A stretch of 64,000 nucleotides of DNA from Panorpa germanica. Taxonomy: Eukaryota > Arthropoda > Insecta > Mecoptera > Panorpidae. Both the position numbers and the translations under genes were made by a program. The stretch covers positions 14,942,001-15,006,000 of the forward strand of contig OY783209.1 of assembly GCA_963678705.1 (NCBI GenBank), given 5' to 3'. The notes under the pieces are model-generated. The model was given only the letters and a program-made list of their open reading frames with translations. It ran no database searches and was not told where the DNA came from. Below are positions 1 through 11,995 of the stretch, piece by piece; position 1 is the stretch's first letter, and each line of letters opens with the position of its first letter.

Positions 1-2128
1 CATTCAGCGGAACCTCAACAGAGCAACACAAAAAATTACAGAAATTAAACATTTAATTAAACAACATAAACCATGCTTAATTGCAAAACAGGAATCACTT
101 GACCCCCAAAAGAAAAACTTTAATATCACTAATTATATGGCTAATAGACAGGATTACACTCTAGGATTGCAGGCATCAGGGGGAGTGATGACTCTCATAC
201 ATGAAAACTTTTATTCTAGGGAGATAAAACGGATTTACAAATTATCGCAACTGAGATATTATTGAAAAATGAACCGTTGATAATATGCAACATATATTTA
301 CCGCAACATACTTTGAGTACTCTTAGCCATATAGAAAATGTCATCAACCAACTACCTCACTTAAATTACATTATAATGGGAGATTTCATTGCTCATAATT
401 TATTATAGGGCAGTGAATATAACTGTAGGAGAGGTAATATATTAGACAAAATAATAATTAGACAACGCAGACCTAATACTACCCAATTCACAAGCTCCAA
501 TTCATATTACACTGTCAAATGGAAAGCTCTCCACACTGGACTTGACGATAACTACTACAAATTTAGTATCGAATCTTGAATGGAGTGTTAATGATGATCT
601 TCATTTCAGTGATCACTTTCCGATAAAAATAATTATAAGTACGCAACAGATAAATGAGCCCTCACAACAAACATGGAATTTCAAAAAAGCGAACTGTAGT
701 TTATTTAGAAGTACTGCAATCGTACCAACACAGGAAGATCACAGAGACGCAGATATTAATGAAATGGTGAATATATTATCCTCTACTATACTTAGCGCAG
801 CAGAAATAACAATTCCAAAAAAGAAAATACTAAATATAAGATACCTAATATAGAAATACAAAGTATAATAAGGCAAAGAAAGAAAATTCTACAAAAGTAC
901 AAAAGAACTAAAGACTTAGAAGATTTCATACAATATAAGAAGGGTCGAGCGATAGCGCGAAAAATAATATTGACTAAAAAGAAAGAATATTGGAATTACT
1001 TCATTTCAAAAATAAATGTGAATATCCCCATTGATAAAATGTGGAAAGTAATACACATTCTTAACGGTAAAAGAAAATCAATAAAAATAAATGCAATAAT
1101 AATTGACAATGTACTTACCACGAACAATAAGAAGATAGCAGAACATTTCGCTAAATACTACGAGTAAATAGAAGGTGATGTAGATTACAACCTAGAAATC
1201 ATACGATATAGTGACGCACAAGAAATAAACAAAATTATTTTTATAGCTCAACAAATGAAGAATATAACATACCATTTCACATAAGCGAATCTAAGGGATA
1301 CTATACCAGGATAATAACATCTGGAATAGTAGCTGTATCCCTGATATCTGGAAAATAGCTAAAGTTAATCCCATATTGAAATCGGATAAAAACAAAGAAG
1401 AGGTGTCTAGTTACCGTCCAATCTCATTGATCAGCAACATAATGAAATTATTAGAAAAAATGGTTGGCAAAAAACTAACTAGGATAATAGAAAGTCGCGA
1501 TCTATTAAACTCTTGCCAAGCTGTTTTCAGACCACATCGCTCGACAAATGACAATGAAGTGGCACTGGACACTGACATTAAAACGCCATAATATGCAAAA
1601 AATACGCTGTTGTGGTTTTCTTTGATATATAATAAGCCTTCTACAAAGTGTGGAAGCACAAAATCTTAAAAGTAATGAAGGAATGGCGTTTGGGAGGAGA
1701 ACTACCGAACTTTATATAAGAATTTTTAACAAATAGAAACATTCAACTATATGTATGAAATCAAACATCTAATAAACACGTAGTTCCAAACGGAACACCG
1801 CAAGAAAGCGGATTGAGTACAATCCTATTTAATATGACTGTCAACGGTATTGCTCATAATATCCGGTAAAAGCCAATTTGTATGCTGACGACCTTGTCAT
1901 TTATATCATCCAACATAAAGATAGTAGAACAAAAATCACAGGAAGCACTTAACAAGAACGGATTGACTTTTTCTAATGAAAAAACTAAATATATAATATT
2001 TAAAAATAGATCTAATAGAGGTAATGTGAGCAAATATCTTGCAAAACAACGATTAGCTTAGACTCACCAACACTCCTTAGGTTTAACATTTGACAACAAA
2101 TATTCTTGAAAACCACATATTGATAAAA
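1..2128 (+). pseudogene. Decayed I/Jockey-group LINE ORF2 (endonuclease + RT)
   Basis: Remnant of a non-LTR retrotransposon polyprotein broken by many stops and frameshifts. The first ~650 bp carry endonuclease-like text, ending in an SDHFPI motif (the SDH histidine motif of APE endonucleases) near 615-630. About 970-1165 is linker, and 1376-1590 is the start of the reverse transcriptase (SYRPISLISN, then a QAVFRPHRST block). Further RT blocks are visible at 1615-1660 and 1790-1900, including a degenerate ADD. It resembles the I-like ORF2 at 23402-27121 more than the Jockey copies. The 5' part lies outside the window, and the 3' end abuts the inverted LINE-A fragment near 2130. No functional product is expected. 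Confidence 0.75.
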
Positions 2129-3065
2129 TTAAGGCAAAATATATCTTCGTTCCAGTTCCTTCTTAAACTTCCTCCTTCCTTCTACCGTGCAATCGCTGCC
2201 TTTTCTCCATTTATCTTCATTTCCTTTTCTTCTTCTCGCATCCAAATTCACCACCAGAGGTAGGTGATCCGACTCCACTCTCTCTTCCACTTTTATTTTG
2301 GCAACCTTCTTTTCTCCTCTCAGCGTTGTCACCATGTAATTGATCACTTATCCCCTCTGCCTCCCATATAGGTATATTATTCTCCATTCATTACACTATC
2401 CATTCTTGCTGTGCTAGCCTTTCCATTAGTTTCTTTCTTTCGGCGTTTATTGTTTTGTCCTTTGTTTTTATTTCCTTTTTACTATTCCTCCATTCTTCGT
2501 CCTACTCTCCCATCCCTCCAATTTTAGCGTTGAAGTCCGTTCCAATTATTATAATTTCCTGTTTTTCAACCTCTTCCTTCTTTAACTCACTCCGTACGGC
2601 CGTTATAAATCCACCTCTTGCTCTACCTTTCTTGTGGTATTTTACCGCACCTGTGGTTATTTGCTAGTTTGCCTTCCCATTCTTTGCTTTCCAGCCAATT
2701 TTCCACCATCCCAATCACATCCCAGCTTGCGATTTATCTCCAGAAATCTTCATCCTTCCTTTTTATACCCGCCACGTTCCAGAAACCTACCTTTACCCTC
2801 TCTTTTATTTCTTTTCTCTCATCTATCCCCATTTTAACCCTCTCTCTACTTTCCCCCACATCATTCCCCCTTTTTTCGAAACTCCCCTTTTCCAGTTCCT
2901 TATTTTTTTAATTCCATATATACTGCGTTCCTTTACACCATACCTTCTTGTAACCAACCTTTACATCCTTTTTCCCCTCCATCCTTTTCTTTTTTGCACA
3001 CTGTCTCAGCTGCCACTACTCTTCTCTCTCTCTCTCTCTTTGTATGTTAAATCCTCGTCGATATA
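2129..3065 (-). pseudogene. LINE-A copy 3: inverted endonuclease fragment
   Basis: Minus-strand piece of the purine-rich LINE also seen at 3804-6894 and 11996-14198. Read on the minus strand it contains an APE endonuclease start (FWNVAG near 2770-2790), a GTDFNA block near 2510-2545 (the GDFNA motif with D replaced by T one residue earlier) and the SDHLPLVV motif near 2250-2275, followed by the linker to RT. It is the only copy here that includes the N-terminal half of the endonuclease, because the other two are 5' truncated. It has several stops and is a relic. The downstream RT is absent, the text stopping near 2130 at the boundary with the older LINE. Confidence 0.75.
3023..3039. repeat. 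(TC)n microsatellite
   Basis: Short run of TC dinucleotides at the upstream edge of the inverted LINE-A fragment. It is purine-rich (GA) on the coding strand of that element. Confidence 0.85.
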
Positions 3066-3276
3066 CACATCCGTAGCCCTCAATGCCCTTTTTCTCGATC
3101 GATTATCTTTCTCTTCTGTTTTACTCCCTCACATCTCTCTATCGCAATTTCGTTTTCTCTTCCTACCGTAAACTAATGCATTATTTTTACTTCTTCCTTC
3201 AACTCCTTTAGTATCCATTCATTCCACTTCTTATCATAGTATTTTGCTTGTTTTAAAACCCCTTATAATTCTACTA

Positions 3277-3537
3277 TACATTCTGCGTTCTATCTTTTAC
3301 GAATTAAAAGTTATACAGGAAAAAGTGATTATTTTTTTCCTGTTTTTCAAAAACTACGGGTCTCCAGGAAATTAAGGAAAAAATTTGAGAACGCCAAAAG
3401 TCTTAAAAAAAATTTCTCTACGAAGTAGAAAATTTTCAGAAACATTAACTAAGCTGTTTTTGAGCCACGATACGAATCGCGTAAACATATAAGAAAACAA
3501 GAATATAAGCATACAGTTGGAACATTATAATATAGGA
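3277..3537 (-). mobile_element. Helitron 5'-terminal fragment
   Basis: Matches the terminal ~260 bp of the repeat units at 14300-15054 and 15055-15847: the block with ccaggaaatt, gacgccaaaagtctta and a conserved end ggaacattataatata. Read on the minus strand it begins with 5'-TC, as Helitrons do. The adjoining base pattern cttag at 3538 looks like a mutated CTAG 3' end of a neighbouring unit. Non-coding. Confidence 0.6.
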
Positions 3538-3791
3538 CTTAGTGCTATATTTAAATAATCCTGGGCTTATAATCAAATAATCCTGCTCCCACTTCCCAAA
3601 TTTGCGCCGCTACTTAGGATAATGTTTCTTTTGCAAATATGCACATACTCGTACATAGTTTTAACATTTTTTATTTGATATTTGGCGCTATTCATTATCT
3701 CCTTCTACCCCCATCCCTCTCGTTCAATTTCGTAGCACTTTCTCTGCAAACGCACCAAATATCAATCAGATTCTACGATGTAATTTAAATT

Positions 3792-3803
3792 TCTAACAAA
3801 GAG
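3792..3803 (+). repeat. Left target-site duplication of LINE-A copy 1
   Basis: The 12-mer tctaacaaagag is repeated exactly at 6895-6906, bracketing the LINE insertion. Confidence 0.85.
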
Positions 3804-6631
3804 GAAAAAGAGACATGGGAAATAGTAACAATATACAGTAAAGGTAATATAAAAGAAACAATAAAAGAAATAAAAGAAATAATTAAGGATGAGAAACAGG
3901 AAAACCTATTAATTGGAGGGGATTTCAACGCGAGAATTGGGGAGTTGGGAGAGGTGGACGAAATATGAAGGAACAAAGAAAAGAACAACGAAAGACAAAA
4001 CAATAAACGCCGAGGGAAAAGAACTAATGGAAATGCTAGAAGAACAAGGATGGATAGTACTAAATGGGAACAAGGAAGGAGATAAAGAAGGAGAATATAC
4101 CTATGTAGGAAGCAAAGGGGATACAGTAATCGACTACGTGGTGAGAACGCTGGGAGGAGGACAGAAGGTAGAAAGAATGAAAGTGGAAGAGAAGGTGGAC
4201 TCGGATCACCTACCGCTGGTGGTGGAGTTGGAGGCGAGGAGAGGTGAAAGAAAGGAAAACGAATGGAAAGAGGGCAGCGATTGGACGGAGGAAGGAAGGA
4301 AGAAGTTTATGGAGGAATTGGAACGGAAATACGAGGAAGTAGGAGAAACGGAGGAGATGAAGGAAATTGAAGAGAGGATGAAGGAAGCAACCCAAGGTAA
4401 AAGGTGAAGAATATCTGATAGAACGGGAGAAAACAAATGGTGGGGTAAAGAATGTAAAGAATGGAAAAAGAGGTAAAAAAGGAACTAAAGAGATGGAAGA
4501 AAGGAGAATCAAGTAAAGAAAACTTCAAGAGGAAGCAAAAGGAATATAACGATAAGATAAAAGATAAAAAGAATGAGTTCAAAATAGGAATAGAAAAAGA
4601 AATTAGAGAGATAACAACGGAGAGGCAGGCATGGGATTACATAAATAGGGAGAAAAAGCGAAGGAAAGAGCCAAGCAAGGAAATAAAAGTGGAAGAGTGG
4701 ACGAAACACTTTATGGGAGTACTAGGAGGAAAGAAAAGAAACGAGAAAACAAAGAAGGGGATAAAAGAGAAGGAGAAAGTAAACGAAATAGAACTAGGTG
4801 AATTAAAAACACAGATTCAAAAACTCAAGGAAAAGAAAGCACCAGGTAGAGATGGACTAAAAAACGAGGACTGAAAAGCTGGGCAAGAAAGGATAGAGAA
4901 AGGATTACTGACAGCGATGAACAAGATATGGAATGGAGGAAACCTGCCAGACAGCTGGAGAAAAGGGGTAATAACGCCGATATATAAAAAGGGAAATAGG
5001 CATGAAGCCAAAAATTACAGGGGTATCACACTACTGAATACAGGGTACAGGATTTATGCAGGGATTGTGAGAGAAAGACTCGAAGAAGAGGTAAAAGTAA
5101 AAGAAATACTTCCCGAGACACAAGCAGGCTTTAGAAAGGGACGAGGGACTTTAGACAATATATACGCATTGAACCATGTAGTTGAAAAAGAGCTAAGGGA
5201 AAAAAGAGGACAGATATATGCAATGTTCATCGACCTTAAAGCGGCGTTTGACATGGTCGACAGACAGAAATTGTGGAAGTACATGAGAAAGAAAAAAATA
5301 GATGAAGACATAATGGAATGTATTGAAGAAATTTACGAAGAAACAAAAATGAGAATAAGAGTTGGGGGTGAAGAATCAGAAGAATTCTGGACAGACAAGG
5401 GGTTGAGGCAAGGTTGTCCTCTGAGCCCCATTTTATTTGCGATATATACAGCAGACTAGGAGGGGGTAATGGAAATAGGACAAGATGGGGGGGTGCTAAT
5501 AGGAAGGCACTAGAAGATATGGACTTTAGCATACGCTGACGATATAGTCCTGTTGGCAAAAAGGGAAGGAGAGCTGCAGGAGATGGCACACCGGCTAGGG
5601 AGATATATAGACAGGAAAGGACTAGAGTTAAACGTGGAAAAGACAAAAATTATGGTATTTAAAAAAGGGGGTGGAAAAAGGAGACATAAAAGGTGGAAAT
5701 ACAAGACAGAGGACATTGAGGAAGTAGAAGAATTTAAATATCTGGGCTACACTTTTAAAAAGAATAATGGAGAAGAGGCGCAGATAAGGGAGGTGGCAAA
5801 GAAGGCAGAGCAAGCAATGCGACGGGTATTGGGACATGGGGAAAAGGTATTTGGGGGGACATACAAAAGAGAATATGGATATTTGATAGACTGATAGCCA
5901 GTATGATGTATGGACCAGAGGTTTGGGGGTGGAAGGAACAAGAAAAGTTGGAAAGAATACAGGTGAGATATATGAAATGGGTACTAGGGCTGGACAGGTG
6001 CACGCCAGGATACATGGTGATGGAGGAGCTAAAAAGGGATAAGATACGAATTAAAACAGGGGAAAGAGCAGTAAAATACGAGGAGAAATTGAACAGAGCG
6101 GAAAGCAAAATTTTAAAGAAAATAAGGGAGGATAGCATAAAGAATGGGTGAAGAGGAGGTCCAAAAAAGAGAAAGGAGTACTTTGAAAGGAATGGAATGG
6201 CGATCGAGGAGGCAGAGAGGAGAAGAGAAGGTGGCGCAAGTGTGGAAGAGGAGCTAAGGAGAAGGGATAAGGAGATACAACAGCAGGAGAGAATGGGAAA
6301 AATAGAAAAAAGTAACTACAATAAAAGATATAAGAGGTTATGGGAAAATAATGTGCCTCAGTACCTTATAGAAAAAGACATAAAACACATAAGAAGAACA
6401 GCAAGGTTTAGATTGGGAAATGAGGAAAAAGGAAACAGATACTGGGAAAAGAGTGAGGAAAGAAAGTGTAGAATGTGCGGAGCGGAGGACGAAACACTGG
6501 AGCACATTAAGTTTGAGTGTAAGGAAAAAGTAGCGAGCGAAGGGAATATTGGCCAGCTACTAAAGGGAGGCAGTGAAGGAAAGAGGTGGATAGCGGAAAT
6601 AGTAAGAAGGAAAGGAAGAACAGGAGAATAA
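3804..6631 (+). pseudogene. LINE-A endonuclease-reverse transcriptase, broken
   Basis: Order of blocks: end of APE endonuclease (GGDFNARIG at 3915-3945, TYVGSKGDTVIDYV, SDHLPLVV at 4200-4225); linker; RT from 4800 (KKAPGRDGL, NYRGITLLNTGYR, QAGFRKGRGT, FIDLKAAFD, RQGCPLSPILF, AYADDIVLLA at 5530-5560); thumb (EFKYLGYTF); C-terminal Cys-His finger CRMCGAEDETLEHIKFEC near 6465-6520. The RT palm motif YADD is intact. Interruptions include stops after KNED (4872), at 5457-5459 (TAG shared with copy 2), in the next block (RH-stop-KIW, near 5511) and a small indel near 5850 that shifts frame. It cannot encode a full protein. Confidence 0.85.
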
Positions 6632-6894
6632 ATAAGCTGGTGGAGAATAATAGAGAGGGTCAAGAGAAGAAGAAGGAGAAAGCACTTTTTAGAAGTACTA
6701 AAAGTCTAGAATAATTTTTTTTTTTTAGTTTTAATAAATAAATAAAGTTTACTTTTAAGTAAATAATTAGTTTTAAATAAAATTAATAAAGTTTAGTTTT
6801 AAGGTTGAATTGTTAAGATAGGAATGAAATGTATTAAGAAATAGAATACGGTAGATTGTAAAGCCGAAAGGCACACACAATTAATAATAAAAAA
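3804..6894 (+). mobile_element. LINE-A copy 1, 5'-truncated non-LTR retrotransposon
   Basis: Insertion bounded by a 12-bp target-site duplication. It begins inside the endonuclease region and ends with the family 3' end: an AT-rich UTR containing gcacacacaattaata and a short A-rich tail. Compared with copy 2 (11996-14198), the 3' UTR here carries roughly 70-80 bp of extra A/T-rich sequence around 6715-6830. Sense-strand coding sequence is purine-rich and distinct in base use from the flanking Helitron. Confidence 0.85.
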
Positions 6895-6906
6895 TCTAAC
6901 AAAGAG
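6895..6906 (+). repeat. Right target-site duplication of LINE-A copy 1
   Basis: Exact copy of the 12-mer at 3792-3803; Helitron sequence resumes directly after it. Confidence 0.85.
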
Positions 6907-7860
6907 AGAACTATTTCGCTTCTATTTAAAACTCTGCTAATATCATCGTTCTACCTCTATATTGTTCTTATATTCGGTATATCACCCCCCGCCCTCATGT
7001 TACACTTAAGAAAATGTAGATTTTTCTTATATTTTCGTTATTAATATATCATTTTATATCTGCATACTAAAGTTCGTCTTTGTATATATATTAGTGCCCC
7101 TTACATACCTCCGCTTCTGAACAAATTTGTCAAATCTTAGCACGGCGATTCATTTTATTTGTATCTAAAAACATACATTCTTATAGCCTTTCATCTCTAT
7201 ATATTTGATATTTCTGGTTATTGGCCCCCGGCGCCCGCCTCCACTGGAAATTTGTAGTTTTCTAATTTTTCTTTAACGACCATCTATAAAGGACCAACGT
7301 CTAAAATTTCAACGTTCTAGCTCTATTGCGACATTGTCACATAAATTCGCGCCGCTCATGAATTTTAATTTTTGTGTTCTAATTACTGGCAAATATGCAC
7401 AATTAGTGTATTTATTTCTTAGTCAATATTTTCTTTATTCAATCTTTTTAGATTTTACGGTCTAAACACTCGCCGCTACTGGAAATTTAGGGTTTTCAAT
7501 TTTTTTTTCTTAATTACTGTCTACAACGAGCCTACATACTAAATTTCAACGGTTGCCGCCCGAAATTCACTCCGCTACTGTACTCAAATTTCGGATTTTT
7601 AATTATTGGAAAATATGTAAAATTATTATCTCAATACAAACCACAATTTTCAGTTTTCTATTATTTCTTGTTCATGAGATATTTGCAAAAGTATTTTTCG
7701 GAATTTTCCAGAATTACTTCTTCCAAGGAAATTCAAAAACAAATTCAGGAACGCAGAAAGTCTTATCAATTTTTCCTCTACAAAATATGAAAATTTGAAA
7801 AACTTTGTAGGCGACGTTTAGAAGATACCATATAAGATTTTGATACCTAAAGATATATCT

Positions 7861-8539
7861 ATCGCCCTATATACAGTGTCTTGTCTCCGAGTACCGTTAC
7901 ATTAAGGACGTGTTATACACGTAAATTTATCGACAAAAACGTCAACATGTGGTGGGCTATATCTCCTCCTGTTGGAATGGCGACCATTTTAAATTTAATT
8001 TTTTATTTTAGGTAACTCTTCCAAAAAATGTCGATTGCTCTGGATTTAATGGTCTTACGGATATGAAAAAAAAATTATTTGAAAGGTTGTTATACCACCT
8101 ATCAAACAATAAATTCATTTTATAAACTTTTAAGTTGAAAATGTCATTAAAAAAAAAATTTAAAAAAATTTTAGTCCAAAATTTATCTGTTTTTTTTACA
8201 TATCTCAAAAACCGGCACAATAATGTACATTACTTTTACAACGTTCTGATATACAGAGATATTATATACAAAATGACACTAAAATTATTGCTCTGAGTTG
8301 CATAATTCGAAAGTTATTGAAGTTTGAATATGACCCTTACACGAGCGCCCAATATTAGTTAGTAGCTACTTGCGCTACATTGAATAGGTTCGGGTGTGTG
8401 AGTAGGCTGTAAAATGTTAGGATTTGTTTGAATAGTGATAGAGTAGAATAGAACATCCAGTCTGTCGGCTCAGGTAAAAAGAATCTATCAATGCAGAAGT
8501 CACAGATAAGATTCTATTCAGTTTGTGTCTATTCTGCTG
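7861..8539. other. AT-rich stretch with no gene seen
   Basis: No reading frame, RNA gene or clear repeat was recognised between the end of the Helitron copy and the transposase relic. Short A and T homopolymers occur at 8060-8200. Confidence 0.5.
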
Positions 8540-8660
8540 TGGATAGGACGTGGTGAGCACATAGCTTATCCACCACACTCTCCAACCTTGAAACCGCTTG
8601 ATTAATTTTTATGGGATGTTATGAAGCAAAAATTTTCTTTGATCTTATTTCATCTGCAAC
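8540..8660 (+). pseudogene. Mariner/Tc1-like transposase relic
   Basis: About 8561-8630 translates to a block YPPHSPTLKPLD-stop-FLWDVMKQK. It matches the well-known PPHSPDLNPLDFFLW pattern before the last catalytic acidic residue of DDE/D transposases of the mariner/Tc1 group. The key D is present, one stop interrupts the block, and nothing else of the transposase is recognisable. Terminal repeats were not identified, so the element boundaries are unknown. Confidence 0.5.
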
Positions 8661-9224
8661 TGTCACTATTTTCTCGACAAGCACTTGCAAAAGCTGCTTG
8701 AGATTATGGCATAAAATTTTTGCTAGGTAGATGGTTATATTTTTTATTACCTACGTGAATTTACAAGCTATCAACCTAGTGATATAAATGTTATTTATGT
8801 TACGGATTTTAATACCACTATTTGTTCAAATAATGCATCTTTCAATTTTTCGTCGATGGGGCCTCTTTATCATTCCACCAAACGAACCCGTGCTTGTCAC
8901 ACTTTGAGCTCTCTTTGCTGTCTTATTTATGTTTCTTATATTCCAGGTGTCAGTTTATTATAATCTTATATTCCTATTAACGTCTACTCCGTCGCAAAGC
9001 AATGTTTGTTTTATATGTTTTATTTAAATAAAATTAAGAAAATAATTCGTAGTTTCATATAAAATTTTAATTCCATTTTTAAATAGAAATATTTTATTCC
9101 AATATAATTATGAACGGATGGTATGCTCCGTTTACATTGGTACGACTTAAACATGTCCACACCCCGGTATGACATGTAATTTAATACATCGGCGTCTTTT
9201 AGACTTCGAACTAATTTCATTTAA

Positions 9225-9279
9225 AACTGTATATATATATATGGGATATATATATATGGGATATATATATATATATATA

Positions 9280-9340
<61 letters not shown>

Positions 9341-9342
9341 AT
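9225..9342. repeat. (AT)n microsatellite
   Basis: Roughly 110 bp of alternating AT with two GGG interruptions near 9243-9260. Confidence 0.95.
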
Positions 9343-9379
9343 AGGTTTAATTAATGATTCAAAGGGAATAGTGTGTATG

Positions 9380-10460
9380 GGAGATTTGGAATTTCTTTAT
9401 ATATTTTGATCCTTTAATTTCATGTAACTATTTATTAAAATAGGTTTATTCTTTTTGGTCCAGTAAGAAGAGTTTTGAATAGAAGTAGATAATAACTTAA
9501 TTTTATCAATAATTTGTAATTTAGATAATGATTCACATTTAACATAAAATTTATCACTAAATTGCAATGGATCTATATTGGATTCAGTTTGAAGTATATG
9601 TGTTGGAGTTGAAGTCATGCAACCTAGAGCGATTCTTAAACTTCTGTATTGTATTCTATCCAATTTTAATAATCTTGATTTGGAAGCTGTACTAATTAAT
9701 ATACTTGAATATTCTAAATGTGAACTTATAACGGCTTGATAAATTTGCAGTAAAAAGGTAGGATGAGCTCCCCATATTTCTCAATATGTTGTATATACTG
9801 TCGTAGTTACATATTTCTACCGTTATCGGTGGAGGCGCATGTGGTTTTCTTTCAATAGGTTTACTAATGATGGTTGTCCTAGGTAATGGCTGTTGTGGTG
9901 ACACATTAGGGGAAGTATTAGATTTTCGCTTTTTACTCTTCATGATGTTGCTTTTCTGAACTATCCATTCTGTTTCTCTGGTCAGTTCTTGTCGTCTGTT
10001 TTGTAATTAGTTTCCATAGGATTTTCTTGAGTCTTGTTTGTATCAGAAGTGTTCATGATATATTCTATGTCTGAAATTCTTTTTACAGGTAGATCAATTG
10101 TTCCCTGCATGTCTTTATTGGCATTTAATGCAACTTGTAGGCTGAACCATAGACTTTTTTCTTTTTCTGTTTAGAGCTGACTTAGTTTTATTTCAGTCTC
10201 GGCTTGTTGTGATGTTTGTGTGAGAATTATTGTTTGCAAGCAATTGTTGCATATTCTGTATCTTCTTTGTTTTCTCGTATCGAGTTGGATTTTGTTTTGG
10301 TAGTGTCGTATTCATTTTATTATTTTTCTGAATGGATTATCATCCCCTATTGTTGTTGGTCCAGTTGCAAGAACTGTCGATTCGGCCTGGTTCCTAACCG
10401 AACTCGCTGGGCAGTAGCTTGTTGACGATCCGTGGGAGCTTGCTCGAGCACTTTCGCCAC
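9380..10460 (-). pseudogene. Internally deleted I-like LINE (ORF1 joined to ORF2 3' end)
   Basis: On the minus strand ~10450-9780 is ORF1-like: a Gln/Pro-rich segment followed by a PPPITVEICNYDSIYNIL block typical of the ORF1 RNA-binding region of I/Jockey elements. At about 9770 it switches directly to the ORF2 thumb/connection region: GAHPTFLLQIYQAVI, then a block with RIQYRSLRIALGCMTSTPT, which closely parallels ALGAMVSTP in the I-like ORF2 at 23402-26641. Endonuclease and RT catalytic regions are missing, so the copy carries a large internal deletion. No catalytic activity is possible. Confidence 0.6.
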
Positions 10461-10716
10461 GTACCGGTTCTGAGGTTCATTTTCATTTTTTATTTTTGTA
10501 TCAATTTTTTTTTTTGGTCGCGGAGGCTATTTTATTTCACCTCTACCCGCCGGCATTCCGGTTAGGGCATTTTCCACACTGGTGGTTATACTTCCCCCGA
10601 TATTTCACGTTGTTCTTGTTATGTGAGGAATTGTTGATGTTGAGTACGATGGATTAGATCGCACGATCTTAGGTATTGTAGATAGCTATACTAACCACTA
10701 CGTTACCGCGGAAGCT

Positions 10717-11950
10717 TCACTCTAAGAAAGTAAAGAGTAAAACATGAAACTTAATATTTTTCTGACTAGTAAAAGTATTACTAGACGTGGTAGGTTGAAT
10801 AGTGATAGTATCACTGGATGCACTAGACTGCGGATTATTATTATTATTATTATTGTAACAGGATTCTCTATGTAATAATGTATGATGACGTACTTCACAA
10901 ATGTTACAGGAGAATTTTGAGTTGCAATTTTTGTTATGATGACCTTTTCTAAAACAATTTATGCATAAGTTGAGATTTACAATGTTTTTATAACAATTTT
11001 CTATAGACATTTTCTTAAACTCGTCATAAATATATATGTTGTGATGATTGTTACAAAAATAACATTTAGGTTTCTCAGATACTATAAAGGAACGTTGGGA
11101 TTTCAATCGTGCACCATATTTAACATTGCCATGCTGTTCATCTAATTAATTAGCCGTCTCAATCATAAAAGCTTAAAAAGATTCTATGGTTTGGAACTCT
11201 TGCTTGGATTGTGGGTTTGATTGCCACTGCGCCTTAGTAGATGAGTCTAACTTATGTGAGATTAGGAAAGTTACTATTTGATCCTACCGTTTTTCTTTTG
11301 GAAGAGCCTTTATGTGTTTTCTAATGGATGGTAAATTACTGCTAGATTCAGTAGTCAATTTTGGAATATTGAAAAATTCTTTGATATGATGAAATATTAT
11401 TTTCCGTTAAATATCATATGTGTCAACAATAAGGTTCCAACATGTCTCATTATTTTTTGCATCTACTTTTATTGATGTATTAATATCAAGAGTTTTGCCA
11501 TTGAGACAGCCCAGCAAAAAATTAAGTTTCTTGTAATTATCAAGATTTGGATGGTTATAAATTAAACTTAGGAAGCTTGACTTAAATGCATGCCGTCACC
11601 CGTAAATGTGGGTGCGGTAACTCTTGATAGCTCCATGCCATTTTGATGACTACAACTTGATTGTGAAAATAAAGGGGATGGTGCAGATTTTCTTAATATT
11701 GAACTAAATGTCAATGTCAACTATATCAATGTCTTTAAACTTTTCGTCATCTTTATCAAGCAAGGATTACATGTCTGAACATATTTCTCTAAATTCTGAT
11801 AATAATTTGGAACAGGTTTCACTATAGTCTCTAATGTTGTAAAGCTTATAAGTTGAGCAATCTTTAATATCAATAGATTTTGTTAAGGTAATATAAATTT
11901 CTAATTTAACTTTGCACTAATGCAATTTTGCATTTTGTTTCTTTAATTGG
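10717..11950 (-). pseudogene. BEL/Pao retroelement gag relic
   Basis: Minus-strand text with the order typical of BEL/Pao gag. First comes a capsid-like region (LNFLLGCLNGKTLD, then NNETCWNLIVD near 11440-11540; PSIRKHIKALPK near 11290-11340), then a Cys/His-rich tail at 10850-11060 with CYFCNNHH, LCINCFRKGHHNKNC and CNICEVRHHTLLH. The HHTLLH ending is a strong BEL/Pao marker. An uninterrupted stretch covers 10717-11106, but the upstream capsid part has stops. No pol text or LTR was recognised nearby, and the upstream end is cut by LINE-A copy 2. Confidence 0.65.
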
Positions 11951-11981
11951 GACATGTTTTACGAATAAATGTGATAACAAT

Positions 11982-11995
11982 ACATAAATATATTT
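11982..11995 (+). repeat. Left target-site duplication of LINE-A copy 2
   Basis: The 14-mer acataaatatattt recurs exactly at 14199-14212. Confidence 0.85.

Larger units (their letters stand above)
3538..7860 (-). mobile_element. Non-autonomous Helitron copy, interrupted by LINE-A copy 1
   Basis: The flanks 3538-3803 and 6907-7860 align in order with 17100-18310, inside the largest Helitron unit (15848-18419). The 3-kb LINE between them is therefore a later insertion. Shared blocks include gcgccgctact, tttgatatttgg, aacgcaccaaa and, on the right, gttacacttaagaaaa, gaaattcgcgccgctac-like and agaagatacc. Non-coding; no Rep/helicase text was found. Confidence 0.6.
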
